Assembly (NCBI RefSeq): GCF_000372725.1
Contig: NW_005201287.1
Location: forward strand, 202,986-266,985
Length of the DNA: 64,000 bases
Origin: Emiliania huxleyi CCMP1516
Taxonomy: Eukaryota; Haptophyta; Isochrysidales; Noelaerhabdaceae
Direction of reading: 5' to 3'
Shown here: positions 42,984 through 53,155 of the stretch, in pieces
Layout of the letters: each line of letters opens with the position of its first letter
Numbering within the stretch: position 1 is the stretch's first letter
Translations under genes and position numbers: made by a program
Notes under the pieces: model-generated
Told to the model about the DNA's origin: nothing
Databases searched by the model: none
What the model saw: only the letters and a program-made list of their open reading frames with translations

Positions 42984-44374
42984 ATGGGCAGCGCAGCGGG
43001 CCGCAGGGCGTTCGTTATCGCGCTGCTCTGCGGCCTCGTGGCCCCCGCGCTCAGCCTCGGGCGTAAGCACATTGGCGGCGACTCGGCAAAGGCGCTCGCG
43101 CATGCAAACGCACGCACACATCACCCAATCACTGACTGAGCGCTTGCACATGGGAGTCATACCCGACTCGTCTGGCTGCGGGGACAAGTCACTGCCGCCT
43201 GCCTCACACGAGCGTGTGGGCCTTCGCAGGAGGGTGGCCGGCAGATGCAGATGACGGGCGGGGCGGCGAGTGGCGGGGGCGGCAAGGGCGGCGGCAAGGG
43301 CGGCGGCGGCGGCCCCGCGACGCTGTGCGGCGGCACTGTTGCCTGCTTCGACGCCGACGCCGACCACGTCTTGCTCTACACGCTCGGCAAGACGGCCTCC
43401 ACGTCGCTCGAGTTTGCGCTCGGGCCGTGGGTCGGGATGCGGAGGCTCCCGTGGATCACGACGCAGGCCACTGCCTTCCCGCGCGGCGCCAAGATCCACC
43501 GGCCGCAGGTCGCCAAGGCCTTCGTGAGCCAGCTGCCGCCGACGGGAAAGGTGTGGCTCTTTGTCACAGTACGCAACCCATTTGACCGCGCCATCTCGCA
43601 ATTCTTCGAGGGCTACGCCAAGTTCATGAACGTGACCAACTCGTCCGGGCCTGCCAAGCAGCACGACCACCTCTCCCGCTTCTCCCGCCTGGCACCCTTC
43701 CTCGCCGAAGGTATCGTCGACACGATCCCCAGCGTCATCGGCGCCAACGTCACCATCCCCCCGCTCTCACCCGTGACCAAGGATGCGTGGCTCGTGCACG
43801 GCCGTGTCCGAGTGCTGATCCTGCGGAGCGAGGACGCAAAGCTGTGGCCTAGCATCGTGTATCGCCGCACAGGCCGTTCGCTCGGCGAACTCGGCAAGTA
43901 CAATATCGGGATGAACAAGTGGTACGCGACGCTCTACCACAACTTCAAGGGGCGCTACACCTTCAAGACGAGGGTGGTCGCGCAGGCACCCCTCGAGCAC
44001 GGACCTGCGAGGTGATGCGAGCGGTGCCACTTACGCTGCCACCGTGAGCGTAGGTTCTCTCGAGCACGGAGCTCACGCGGCTCTACTCGGAGGAAGAGCG
44101 GAGCTGCATGGCTCTGCGCGCGCTGATGCCGCGCGCTGGCGCCGGTCTCGTGTCGTGCCATGACGAGAGCCCCGAGTGCGACGAGACTGGGGTCCCGTCG
44201 CGAGGGTGCGAGACAGTGCTATCTTCACATCAAATACCGTGGATAGGTACGAGGAGTATTGGTTCCCGTCGAGGGGGAGCCGCAGCCCGCAGAGCCGTGG
44301 CTCCACCCCTCCGAGTGGCTCGCTCGCTCCCCCGAGTCGGCGCTTCGCCCCCTCCTTGGGAGCGATGGGCGTGA
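42984..44374 (+). CDS. Sulfotransferase-like protein of the NKWY (capsular polysaccharide synthesis) family
   Basis: A probable first exon at 42984 encodes signal peptide MGSAAGRRAFVIALLCGLVA; its join to the main exon is unresolved. The main exon (43245-43985) has a Gly/Lys-rich linker, a PAPS 5'-phosphate loop LYTLGKTASTSLEFAL, the 3'-phosphate motif VRNPFDRAISQFF and, near its end, NIGMNKWYATLYHNFKGRYT, the NKWY signature of PF10364-type proteins. Intron 43986-44053 (68 nt) starts with GC and echoes the next exon (CTCGAGCACGGA in both). Exon 44054-44374 continues STELTRLYSEEER; its C-terminal part after about 44150 looks less protein-like and the real end may differ. Predicted Golgi or secreted transferase for surface polysaccharides. 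Confidence 0.8.
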
Positions 44375-44858
44375 GCAGCCTTTTCACAGCGCGTGTCGCG
44401 AGTAGGCTCGTGCCCGTGCGGGACCGCAAGGTGTGACTTGGTTGGCACCGCACTCGCGAGGAAGATAGGGGGTCAAGGCGTTCGCTATTTCGGTGGGCGT
44501 CGTCGACGACGACTTTCGAGAGCAACGGCCAACGCTTTGCGCAGCCGTCCGGTCTCCGGAGGCCCGCGAGCCAGAGACGCGGCGCCGTGCCGAGGCCGCG
44601 ATGCGCGAACGGAGATTTTTTGCGGCTCGCTCAGCAGCGCGCTTGGGGCGCGCCCTGGGACCGCTGTTGGCTGAGACAGACTGAGTTGCAACCCGCGATT
44701 ACACGTGCGGGGGGGGGGGGGGCATGTCGCCATGTGCGTCAACCAATTTACGCTTAGGGTACCCCCCCTGCACATCTAAAGCCATCCCTGCTGCTAGGGG
44801 GGGGGGGTCTGACCCCCCCAGCAGCAGAGCGCTGCTGCTGGGGGGGGGGGGTCCGGAC
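44375..44858. other. Intergenic; G/C homopolymer tracts
   Basis: Runs of 10-14 G at about 44710, 44800 and 44840. CAGCAGCAGAGCGCTGCTGCTG at 44818-44840 is a palindrome flanked by C- and G-tracts, giving a strong hairpin. No gene. Confidence 0.5.
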
Positions 44859-47706
44859 TAGGGTTGCCTAACGTTAAGAGCTGAACAGTGTTGCTAGTGT
44901 TAACAGTAACAACAGAACAACAGTGGGGGCCCCCAACAACAGTAGCTAACGTTAGGCCGACTGAACAACAGTAAGGAAGGCCTGGCAGTGACCCACGACG
45001 ATCTCTAGTGTCCACACAGTGCGGGTAATACCCGAAAATACCCGGAAAATCCCAGGTATTTTCGGGTTTTACCCGGGTTTTTTGCCATTTTCTGCTTTTG
45101 CTGGCCGCTGAACAACAGTAACAAACAGTAACAAACAGTAACAGCATGGGCTGGGGTGAACACTTGAACAACGTTGAGGATTTCAGCCAACCAGGGTAGG
45201 CTCCGCCTCACTGCATCTCGGACTGGATTCCACGAATTGATTTTCCTAGCGTCGTCAAAGTGAGCTGAAAGCTCGCTCGAAGAGCCGATGTCACCCGCCG
45301 ACCGCCTCCCATCTCGCCGCTGCTCTGGCGGGGCGGCGGCGGGGCCTGGCGACGGCGCGCGGCGCATGTGCCGTGGCAACCCACCGGGCCGGCCGGCCGC
45401 GAAGGCGCCGACCGGCGATCGCCACCGCGCCCCGCCTCGGAACGCCGTTTCCGCTTGGCGTCCGAGGCGCTCGGCGTTCCCGCTGGAGCGCGAGATCGGA
45501 CCGGGTCTGACGCTCCTTTTCTCGCCGTAGGCACGGCTGGCCGGCTGGACCAGCGGAAAAACAAAAATCGAATACGTCAATTCTCTCCGGCCAGCCTCGG
45601 GCTAATTAAAGCCGCAAAAAATCGGAAGGTTCCGCCGCCCCGGATTCCACCTCCCTGGCCCTCCACGCCCCGCGCGCGCGACCGTATCACCGCCGCAGTC
45701 GGCCTCCCCGCCCCGCGCGCTGTAGGAGCGGCGCCCACCCACCGGAGACGCCTTCCCCTAGACCGCCCGACCACCCCACCCCCTTCGGCAGGTGCCTCGC
45801 ACGTATTTCGAGCGCGAGAGGCCTCCTTTGAGGTGGCGGCCGGCCGCCGCTTCTCGCGGTGAGGCGGCATGAGGCCGTCCCCCCTTCGCGTTCGAAGGCG
45901 GGCCGGCCACGGCACCGGCTGTCGCGGCTCGAGGGCGGCAGGCGAGCCGCCCCCCCCTCCTCCCTCCCTCCGCCCCTTGCTCCCTTCCCCGCAGCGCTGC
46001 CCACGGCACCATCTCCTGGTGCCCCGCTGCCGCCCCACCCGCCGCGCCGCCCGCCGCCGATGGCCCGGCCGCCACCGCCACCGTCGGCGGCCGCCTCCCG
46101 CCCACCCGCACCGCCGCCCCGGCCACTGCCATCCGCGCCGCCGCCTCGCCCAACGCCGCCGCCGGCCCACCCTCCCGCCCGTCGCCGCTGCCGCCGCGCC
46201 GCCGCTGCCGCCCTCCGGGCCGCCTCCGGCCCCGCCACCTGCCTCGCCGCCGCCCACGCGACTGGCCTCGCCGCCGCCACCGCCACCGCCCTCCCCACCG
46301 TCCTCCCCTCCGCTCTCACCGCCGCCGACGCGCCGCCACGCCGCCTCGGCCTCCGCCCTCGCCGAGCCGTCGCCACCGCCCTTCTCGCCGCCTCTGCCGC
46401 CCGTGCCGCCTTGGCTGCCGCCTATTCCGTGGCCCTCGCCACCGCCGCCGCCGTCGCCGCCGCCGCCGCCACCGCTACCGCCGCCTCCCGCCCCGCCACC
46501 CCCTCCGACACCGTCACCCCCCCTCCCTCCCACCATCCCGGCCGGCCTCCTCCGTTCTAGCCCCAACTACCACACACCACCACCGACCTCCCCGCGCCCC
46601 CACACGCCGGCCCCGCGCACCCACGCCACTACCATCGCCCACGTCGCCCTCCCGGCCCCCCACCCCGCGCCCCAGGCTCTTCATAGCTCCGCTCGGAGCG
46701 TCCTGGCGCCGCCTCCCCAACCGCTGCGGCCCACGCGGCCGCCGGGCGGCGCGACGGCGGCTACCGGCCGGCATAGCCCTTCCAGCGCCGGCCGGGGGCT
46801 GCGGCGGCGCGCGGCGCGCGGCGGGCAAGCTGCCTGCTGGCGGGCGGCGCTTCTAGTCGTGATTTTAGTGCCGCGTAGGTCGCCCTTCGGCCACTTCTCG
46901 GGCGTGCGGCCGCAGCGCGGCGAGAAGGCGGCACGCTCGGCCCGCTGGCGGAGGTGAAGCCCCCCAGAGCGGGAGCTGGCGGGCCGGGGGCGTCGGGCGG
47001 GTGCGCGGCGGCACCCGTGCCACCGGGACGGGCCGTGGTGGCCCGTATGGCGGCCGTGAAGGGCCGTTTGGTGCGCCCCGGCGGCCTCCTGCACGGCGGC
47101 CGCCGGGGCCGGTTTGGACTGTGTTGGGGGGGGTGGAGTGGTCCGGTGGCCGGTGTGATGGTCGTTTATCACCCTCCTATCACCCACTTACCGCCCCCGG
47201 CCGTGGGGGCCTCTCCAGACGCCGCCATTTATGATTTCAAAGGGTCCTGCCGACGCTCATCACAGTGCGGCGGAGGGGCCGGAGCCGGCGCCGCGGAGGA
47301 CGAGGATGGCCGTGGCGGACCGGGACGAGCTCTGGGAGGTTCAGTGTGAGTGAGTATATTGTAGAGACCACCCATGTGCACAATATCTTGACTGAGAGCT
47401 AATTCTGGGGAGGCGATGCCGGGGCCGTACAGCAGCTTGATGGTGCTGCGCCGGCGTGCGTCCCGCCGGCCGCCGGGGCCGGTTTGGACTGTGTTTGGGG
47501 GGGTGGAGGGGTCCGGTGGCCGGTGTGATGGTCGTTTATGGCCCTCCTATCACCCACTTACCACCCCCGGCCGTGTGGGCCTCACCGGACGCCGCCATTC
47601 ATGATTTCAAAGGGTCCTGCCGTCGCTCAGTCCGAATCACAGTGGGGCGGAGCCTACCCTGACAATAGCGCAACTGTTAGGCCCCAAATTAACGTTAGGC
47701 AACCCT
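44859..47706. repeat. Block bounded by 18-bp inverted repeats
   Basis: AGGGTTGCCTAACGTTAA near 44863 and its exact complement TTAACGTTAGGCAACCCT at 47689-47706 could be termini of a 2.8-kb element. Inside: AACAGTAACAA repeats (44900-45140), ACCCGAAAATACCCGG/complement hairpins (45025-45085), a very GC-rich stretch (45600-46950) with Pro/Ala frames on both strands that I do not accept as genes, and a direct repeat pair described separately. No transposase is seen and a target duplication is not evident. Confidence 0.5.
47093..47645. repeat. Direct repeats (about 175 bp) flanking repeat-family copy 2
   Basis: 47093-47265 and 47467-47645 are about 90% alike (GCCGCCGGGGCCGGTTTGGA, ATTTCAAAGGGTCCTGCCG). 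Between them, 47276-47456 is copy 2 of the family at 19370 and 56210 (GGACGAGCTCTGGGAGGTTC ... TACAGCAGCTTGATGGTG). The arrangement looks like one unit flanked by duplicated sequence. Confidence 0.75.
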
Positions 47707-47811
47707 ATTTACGCTGCCGCGGTGCGCGGAGAGGGTGAAATGGCAAATCAGAAACAGAATTCGGCTTTAACTACTTTTTCTTGGAGTCATGAATCTTAGT
47801 TAATCGTATGA

Positions 47812-49677
47812 CTAACCTGCTGCGACCCTCGCCAGCGCCATCTTGAGCGGGTGCTTCCCGTCGGGCGACGGGTAGTCTTGCTCGGGTGGCAGCACGGTGA
47901 CGTCTTCAAGCGGCCGGCCCGCCTTCTTGGCGCAACGCTCCAGGCTGTCCACCCACTCGTCCAGCTCGACCGACGCGACATGGTTCACGGCGAGGACCTG
48001 GCCGCTCAGCAGGGCGCGTGTGGGGAGAGGGCCAATCCTGTTCGCAGCGTGGCTCCTGTTCGCGGTCTCTCTTCCCTGCGCTGGGACAGCCGTGCACCGT
48101 GTGAAGCGCGATCAGCGTCAATGTGAGCAGCGTTCCTTCAACGCTCGAACCGCCGCCTGACTGCGCTCTAAGATTGTGCGGCGCCTGACTGCGCTCTAAG
48201 ATTGTGCGGCGCCTGACTGCGCTCTAAGACTGTGCGACGACTGCGCGCACCGTTCCGCCCGGCCGCGTCGCGAGCACACACGGCTTGAAGAGCGACTGGT
48301 AGTCCCTCACCAAGTCGACGGCGCCTGCAGGAAGTCTCCTAGAAAGCTGCTAGAAGGCTCCTCTGGAGGGCTCTTTAGCCCTCCGAATCGACGGCACCTG
48401 CAGCAGTCTTGGTCCACGTCGGCGGGTCGAGCACCTTCTCACAAGAGAGCTCCTAGAAGGCTCCCAGAAGGCCCCCAGAAGGCTGGTCCGCGCGGGCGGA
48501 GGTGGCACCACGACGTCGAACGCGCGCTGCCGCAGCCGCGGGGCGAGGCTGCTCGCGCCGCCTCCGCCTCTCCCGCTGGCCCTGCGATCCCCGCCCCGCC
48601 CGCCGCCGCGCCCTCGCCTAGGGTTGTGTAGACAAGGTCAGGGTGTGAGCACTGCATCGAGTGCCAGCTGGAGTCACGGGTCTGTTTCCAGCATCTAGGA
48701 GCCGTCGCCCGCCGCGCGAGCGCCGGTCTGTGTTGGTCGGCAGACCGGCCAGCTGGCGCAGCGCGGGAAGGGCATCGCCGCACACGCACTCGAACGCGCC
48801 GGCGGGCAAGCCTAGAGGCTCCCGTGGAGGCTGCGAGAGACCCCTTTTTTTGCACTCGAACGCGCCAACAGGCAGGCCATTCAGCCGCGCGTTCTCTCGC
48901 CCGACGTCGAGCGCCGACTGCGAAAAGTCGAGGTTCGTCACCTGCAGGAAGACTCCGAGACGCTTCCTGGAAGGTTCGTGAGGTAGACAGGATCAGTCGA
49001 GGGTCGTCACGTGTCGCGCTCCCCCCGCGAGCGCCGCCACGCCGGCACCGCACCTGTCAATGATCGATCAAGATTCATCGTGAAGAATCAATGGCATCGT
49101 CACGCCGGTGCCCGCACGTGAAGGCGAAAGCGTTGAGCACGTCCCTCCCCTCGCTGTTTGCAGCGAGCCAGCGGCGCGCCGCGCGAAAGTCGAGGTAGAG
49201 GTTCGGGTCGCGGCCGGGCGGAGGCACCTGCAGGGAGGCTCCGAGAAGGCTCCTAGAAGGGTCTCGCAGAGGCCTGGAGATGCGGCCAGGCGGACGCACG
49301 TCGATGCGGTACTTGAGGCCGATCTCGGAACCCACGTGCTCCGCAGCCAGCAGCGGCGCGCCCGGCGGCACGAGCACACCCTCGCGCGACCGCTGCCGCT
49401 TCTGCCGCGCATTCCAGTGCACGGCTCGCAGCGGCACGCCGGTCTCGTCCTCGACGAGGTCGCGCAGCCGCGGCAGCAGCTCCTGCGGGTCCATGTCTGG
49501 CGGATCGCGAAAGGTTTGCCAAAGGAGCAGGTCGCCGAAGCGCTCGAGGGTGCAGCCAGGCTCGCCCTCGGTGGCGCCGTGGAAGAGACGGTAGCAGTCG
49601 GTGCCCTCGGCGTGGAGCGAAGGGAGGAGCGTCTGCGAGCGGCTGGCCAGCGCGGCTCGGACAGAGTCGAGGAGCAT
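47812..49677 (-). CDS. RlmI/RlmK-type (COG1092) SAM-dependent rRNA methyltransferase, about nine exons
   Basis: Start ATG at 49677 (MLLDSVRAALASRS). Exons: 49300-49677, 49118-49227, 49011-49053, 48878-48941, one or two unresolved between 48811 and 48509, then 48398-48434, 48251-48324, 47812-47997. Without a PUA domain it begins with the beta-barrel region (GEPGCTLERFGDLLLWQTF), then LYLDFRAARRWL, the SAM motif region (NAFAFTC / GAGVAALAGGA, then LDFSQSALDVGRENARLNGL), catalytic-site motif FDVV/VLDPPTWTK, and the family tail YPSPDGKHPLKMALARV. Product presumably methylates a pyrimidine in organellar or cytosolic rRNA. Nearly all introns are 64-74 nt and begin with a copy of the next exon start. 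The last intron (47998-48250) contains three 28-bp tandem units (CTGACTGCGCTCTAAGATTG). Confidence 0.85.
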
Positions 49678-50085
49678 TGGAGCGTGGAGTGCGCTGAGCC
49701 ACAGCCTTGTTGGTGGTGGGCGGCGAGCCACGACGATCGCAGCGGGACAGCAGGTGTGGGCCAGGCCGCCGGCGAGAGCGCGACTTCAAGAAAAAGAATT
49801 TTAGGGTCTACAAGTAAAGAAAACAAAATGCCAGGAGAAAAAAATCCGTCGTGCAAAAGTGAGAAAATCCGGTTGGCGGCTACCGTCCGTCGCGCGCCGC
49901 GCGCCGCCGCGCGTCGTCGGCCTCGGGTGGTGGCCACCTCGCCCTGTTCCACCTTAGGGTGCAGTTGAGAGAGAGAGAGATATCTCTCTTTCTTCTTGCA
50001 GTTGTCGATGGAGAAGATGCTAACTTGTTCACGTTGTAGGTTACCTGTTAGTTTACGTACTGCTCTACCACGGGATATCATTTAA
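49678..50085. promoter_or_regulatory. Upstream region of the methyltransferase gene
   Basis: On the minus strand CTAAAATTCTTTTTCTTG lies at about 49788-49805, some 115 bp before the assumed ATG. A GA-rich and AT-rich stretch follows (49960-50080). No gene. Confidence 0.35.
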
Positions 50086-50227
50086 TTCTTTTCGCCTGTG
50101 TTAGTGCCAGTGCGAGCCAGTCCCGTGCCCAGTGTAAAGAAAGAAAGAAAACAGACAGCCCAAGGGAGGGATGGGAGGACGGCACGCCGCCACCACACAG
50201 GGATTTTAAGGAGAGGAGTGTGGTGCG

Positions 50228-53035
50228 CTAGCCGTCGCCCACCCTAGGGGGTCTGCCTCTTCCTATCTCTTTTCGCAGTCTCTCGCCGATTCTCGCTGCA
50301 ACCTTCATGCCACCTCGCGGCCGTCCCACTCTCGTCGTTCTCTCCCTTGTCACTTCCTCCTCTGTCGCGTCATTCTCTTCTGCCTCGTCCTGCGCCGCCG
50401 CCGCCTGCCGTTCCCTTGTTCTCTCGGCTTCTTTCGCCTTTCGGCGCAGCTCCGCCCTCCTTGCTGCATATCCTGGCCCCTCGAGTCTATCGAGCTCCCC
50501 TCGCGCAAGGACCACGTTTCTGACTCCCACTCCGATCATTTGCCTACAGGTCATGTTGTTGCTCAGGTCCACTCTCTCTTCGAACACTCGTGCCTCTACG
50601 GATGATGCCGGCGCTGGGGTCCCCTTCGGATGCATCGTGACATCTGACAACTGAATTTCCACTGGTTCGTCCTCCTCGGAGTCATCTTCTCCGTCCTCCT
50701 TCCGTTCGGCTCTTCGCTCGGTACGTTCGGTGTGGCTCACCCTCCATGCCGTGAACAGGCGCTTTATCCACCCTATATTCTGGACCGGAGCCCGACCGCC
50801 GAAATTCGGACAATGCTCTTTTCCCACGCCCGCCACATGACGCCCACTGCAGCCGCGTCGGTCGGCGCGCGCCGACGCCGACCATCACCGCCGACCGACG
50901 GCTCGCACGGCCGTGCGGTGAGCAAAAATTTGGGTCGCTGCGCGCCTGCCGGATGCTCTGCGACGTCTGGACGCTCGCCAGAAACGCCAGGAAGCTTGCC
51001 TTCCACCCCTGGGCCCGAGGGCGAACGGCAGTGGTCGGCAGCCTCTGCGACGCTCCGATCGGCTCCTCGACCTCATCGCCTGCGACGAGCCAGCATGGCT
51101 CGTCGCTCGACGGCAGCCTGCTCAGTATGCTCTTGGCATTCTGTACAGCCTCGCCAGGCTCTCTGAGACGGCCTGCAGGGCCGGCGCGGACCGCCTCGGG
51201 CGCGATGGCCCTCCTCAGTACCTACCTCTTTGATGCCTGTCGGCTCTCCAATCTCGTCGCCGGCGGCAGGCCCGCATGGCGAGCTGCTCGATGGCAGCCT
51301 GCTCAGTACGCCTTGGACAGTGACTTCTGCCTCGCTGCTCTTACTGCAGCCGCCTCCGGGGCCGGCGTCGGCCGCCTCGCTTCGCCAGTGCTGTCTACGC
51401 CTGCGACACGCGTGTCGGCTCGCCGCCCGCGTCGCCCGCGGCGGGCCCGCATGGCTCGCCGCTCGTCGGGAGTGTTCCCAGCAGGCTGTGCAGGGCAGTC
51501 TGCCTCACTCAGGGCGCCGCCACCGCTGCGCGGGGCCGACACCGGCGCTGCTGCCGTGAACACTGCCGCCGTGTACGTCACCATCGCCTCGCTTCGTCGC
51601 CGATCTCGCCGACGCCGCTCGCCGCTCGCCGCCGCCCTGCCCTGCCCTGCCCTGCCCTCGCACAAACAAACAAACACACACCCACACCCACACACACATA
51701 CACACAGACACACATACACACACACAACACACCCTGCCCCAACCTCGAGCGCCCCGCGCCTCCCGTCTCACGCCCGGCGCCTCACGCCGCGCGTCCCACG
51801 CACGCCCCGCGCACCGCGCCCCCTCCCCTCGCGCCTCACGCCTCCCTCCCCACCCTCTCAGGCATTTCTCCTCCCTGCTGCTCGCCGACTCCTCCCCCCC
51901 CCGCATGATCGACGACTACCCGTCCTCCGGCGACTCCTCCCTTTTCGGCGCCAACGTCTACTACCGGGGGACCGTCGCCCTCGGGCGTACTGGAATGATC
52001 CCAGCGGCACACGTCTACGAGGGGGGGCTCCGAAAGGTCGGCATGCTGGCATGTCGGCTTACTAGGCAGGTCATTGACCTCCCCCCCGCTTGTCCACCCG
52101 GCGTGAGGGGCGGGAGCGCAGCCATTCCAACGGCTGGGAAAGCTTCTGAACGGCCGTGCATGCGCCTGCATGCCGGCTTACTAAGAAGGTCCCTCGCTCC
52201 TGCTCCTCTCTCGGAAGACGCGCGCCGGCCTGGGGGACTCGCTTGCGATCCCGCTCCAGCCAGAGGCCGCGTGAGGCGTGTGGGACGGTGTACGCTGGGG
52301 CTCGGCCCCAAGTGCACTGGCCTCGCGTCTCGAGGGGAGGGCGGCTCGTAACTGAGGTTCGCCGTCAGGGACAGTCGTCCTCCCCTTCTCGGCCGGGCAA
52401 CTAGGTCATTGAGGCCCCCCCCGGGGAAGAGACCGAACGGCCGGCCGTCACTCTCGGCCATTCCAACGGCCAGGCCGCTCGCTTAAGGCTGATTGGCTAG
52501 ACGAGCGGCCTACCTCCATGGGGCTGTTGGCACGGGGGGAGGTGTCAATCACGCTCCTGGGACGCCGGAGAGATCGGGTTGGTCTCCCCCGCCTTCAGCC
52601 CTGACCCGACGGGGACGCCATCACCCTCGCCCAGGGATCTACAACGCTGTCTTAAGGTCCGACAGGTTCGGCACCGGGCACCGCCTCGGTATACAAAATG
52701 CGCCTGCGGGCGGACCCTCACAGATCACAGATCACCCTATATTCTTCTCTCGTTCCTCTGCCCGTGCCTTGGTCTTGTCGTTGTTTCGCACCCATGTCTG
52801 TATGGCAATCGAGGCTGCCTTCCCCACTACCTGTAGTTCACTCGTCACCTCTTCCGCGAGCTCCCTCCTCTTTCTTTCGGGTATGGAGTCCGTGAGTGCG
52901 GGTAGCGTACAGGCAATCACGGGTGCTATTTTGTCGTACTCCTCTTCGGCGAGCGCTCCAAATCTAGACCCTTTCGCCTTTAAGGAGGCTGCCCTCGCTC
53001 GTCTCAGGAATGTGGCGGTGTCTTTTGTGCGAGGC
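50228..53035 (-). pseudogene. Unknown charged protein gene split by a 1.95-kb insertion
   Basis: Two minus-strand coding-like stretches, 52735-53035 (for example FGALAEEEYDKIAPVIACTL) and 50228-50781 (for example KRLFTAWRVSHTERTERRAE), lie on either side of an insertion flanked by a 13-bp direct repeat. The second ends in a basic/acidic charged tail (GRPRGGMKVAARIGERLRKE). AATTCTTTTCGC occurs just outside both ends (50086 and 53050), so the whole may itself be an element with a 12-bp target duplication. I recognise no family; transposon-borne or host origin is open. Confidence 0.55.
50782..52735. mobile_element. 1.95-kb insertion with 13-bp target-site duplication
   Basis: CACCCTATATTCT occurs at 50769-50781 and again at 52735-52747, with unrelated DNA between. 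Contents: three diverged units of about 170-190 bp at 51040-51500 that in one frame read GSPISSPAAGPHGELLDGSL-like, CCCTG and CACA simple repeats (51640-51730), an isolated SH3-like phrase (VYYRGTVALGRTGMIPAAHV, 51957-52020), and repeats of GCCATTCCAACGGC at 52122 and 52458. No terminal inverted repeats and no transposase were found. Confidence 0.65.
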
Positions 53036-53155
53036 AGCTAAATTGTAAAATTCTTTTCGCTTGAGAAGCCAACTTTTCGCACGAGAAGCCAACGGCGCCG
53101 CCTCCGCCCGGCCCGGGGGGGGCCGCCTCCGCAGCCAGAGTTTTAGAGCCCGAAA

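Noticed and set aside
45577-46957. Proline/alanine/glycine-rich frames on both strands
   Set aside because: Simple consequence of very high GC; all frames are open and none has a domain or signal peptide.
51957-52020. SH3-like phrase as a separate gene
   Set aside because: Too short, inside an insertion, without start or flanking exons that could be supported.
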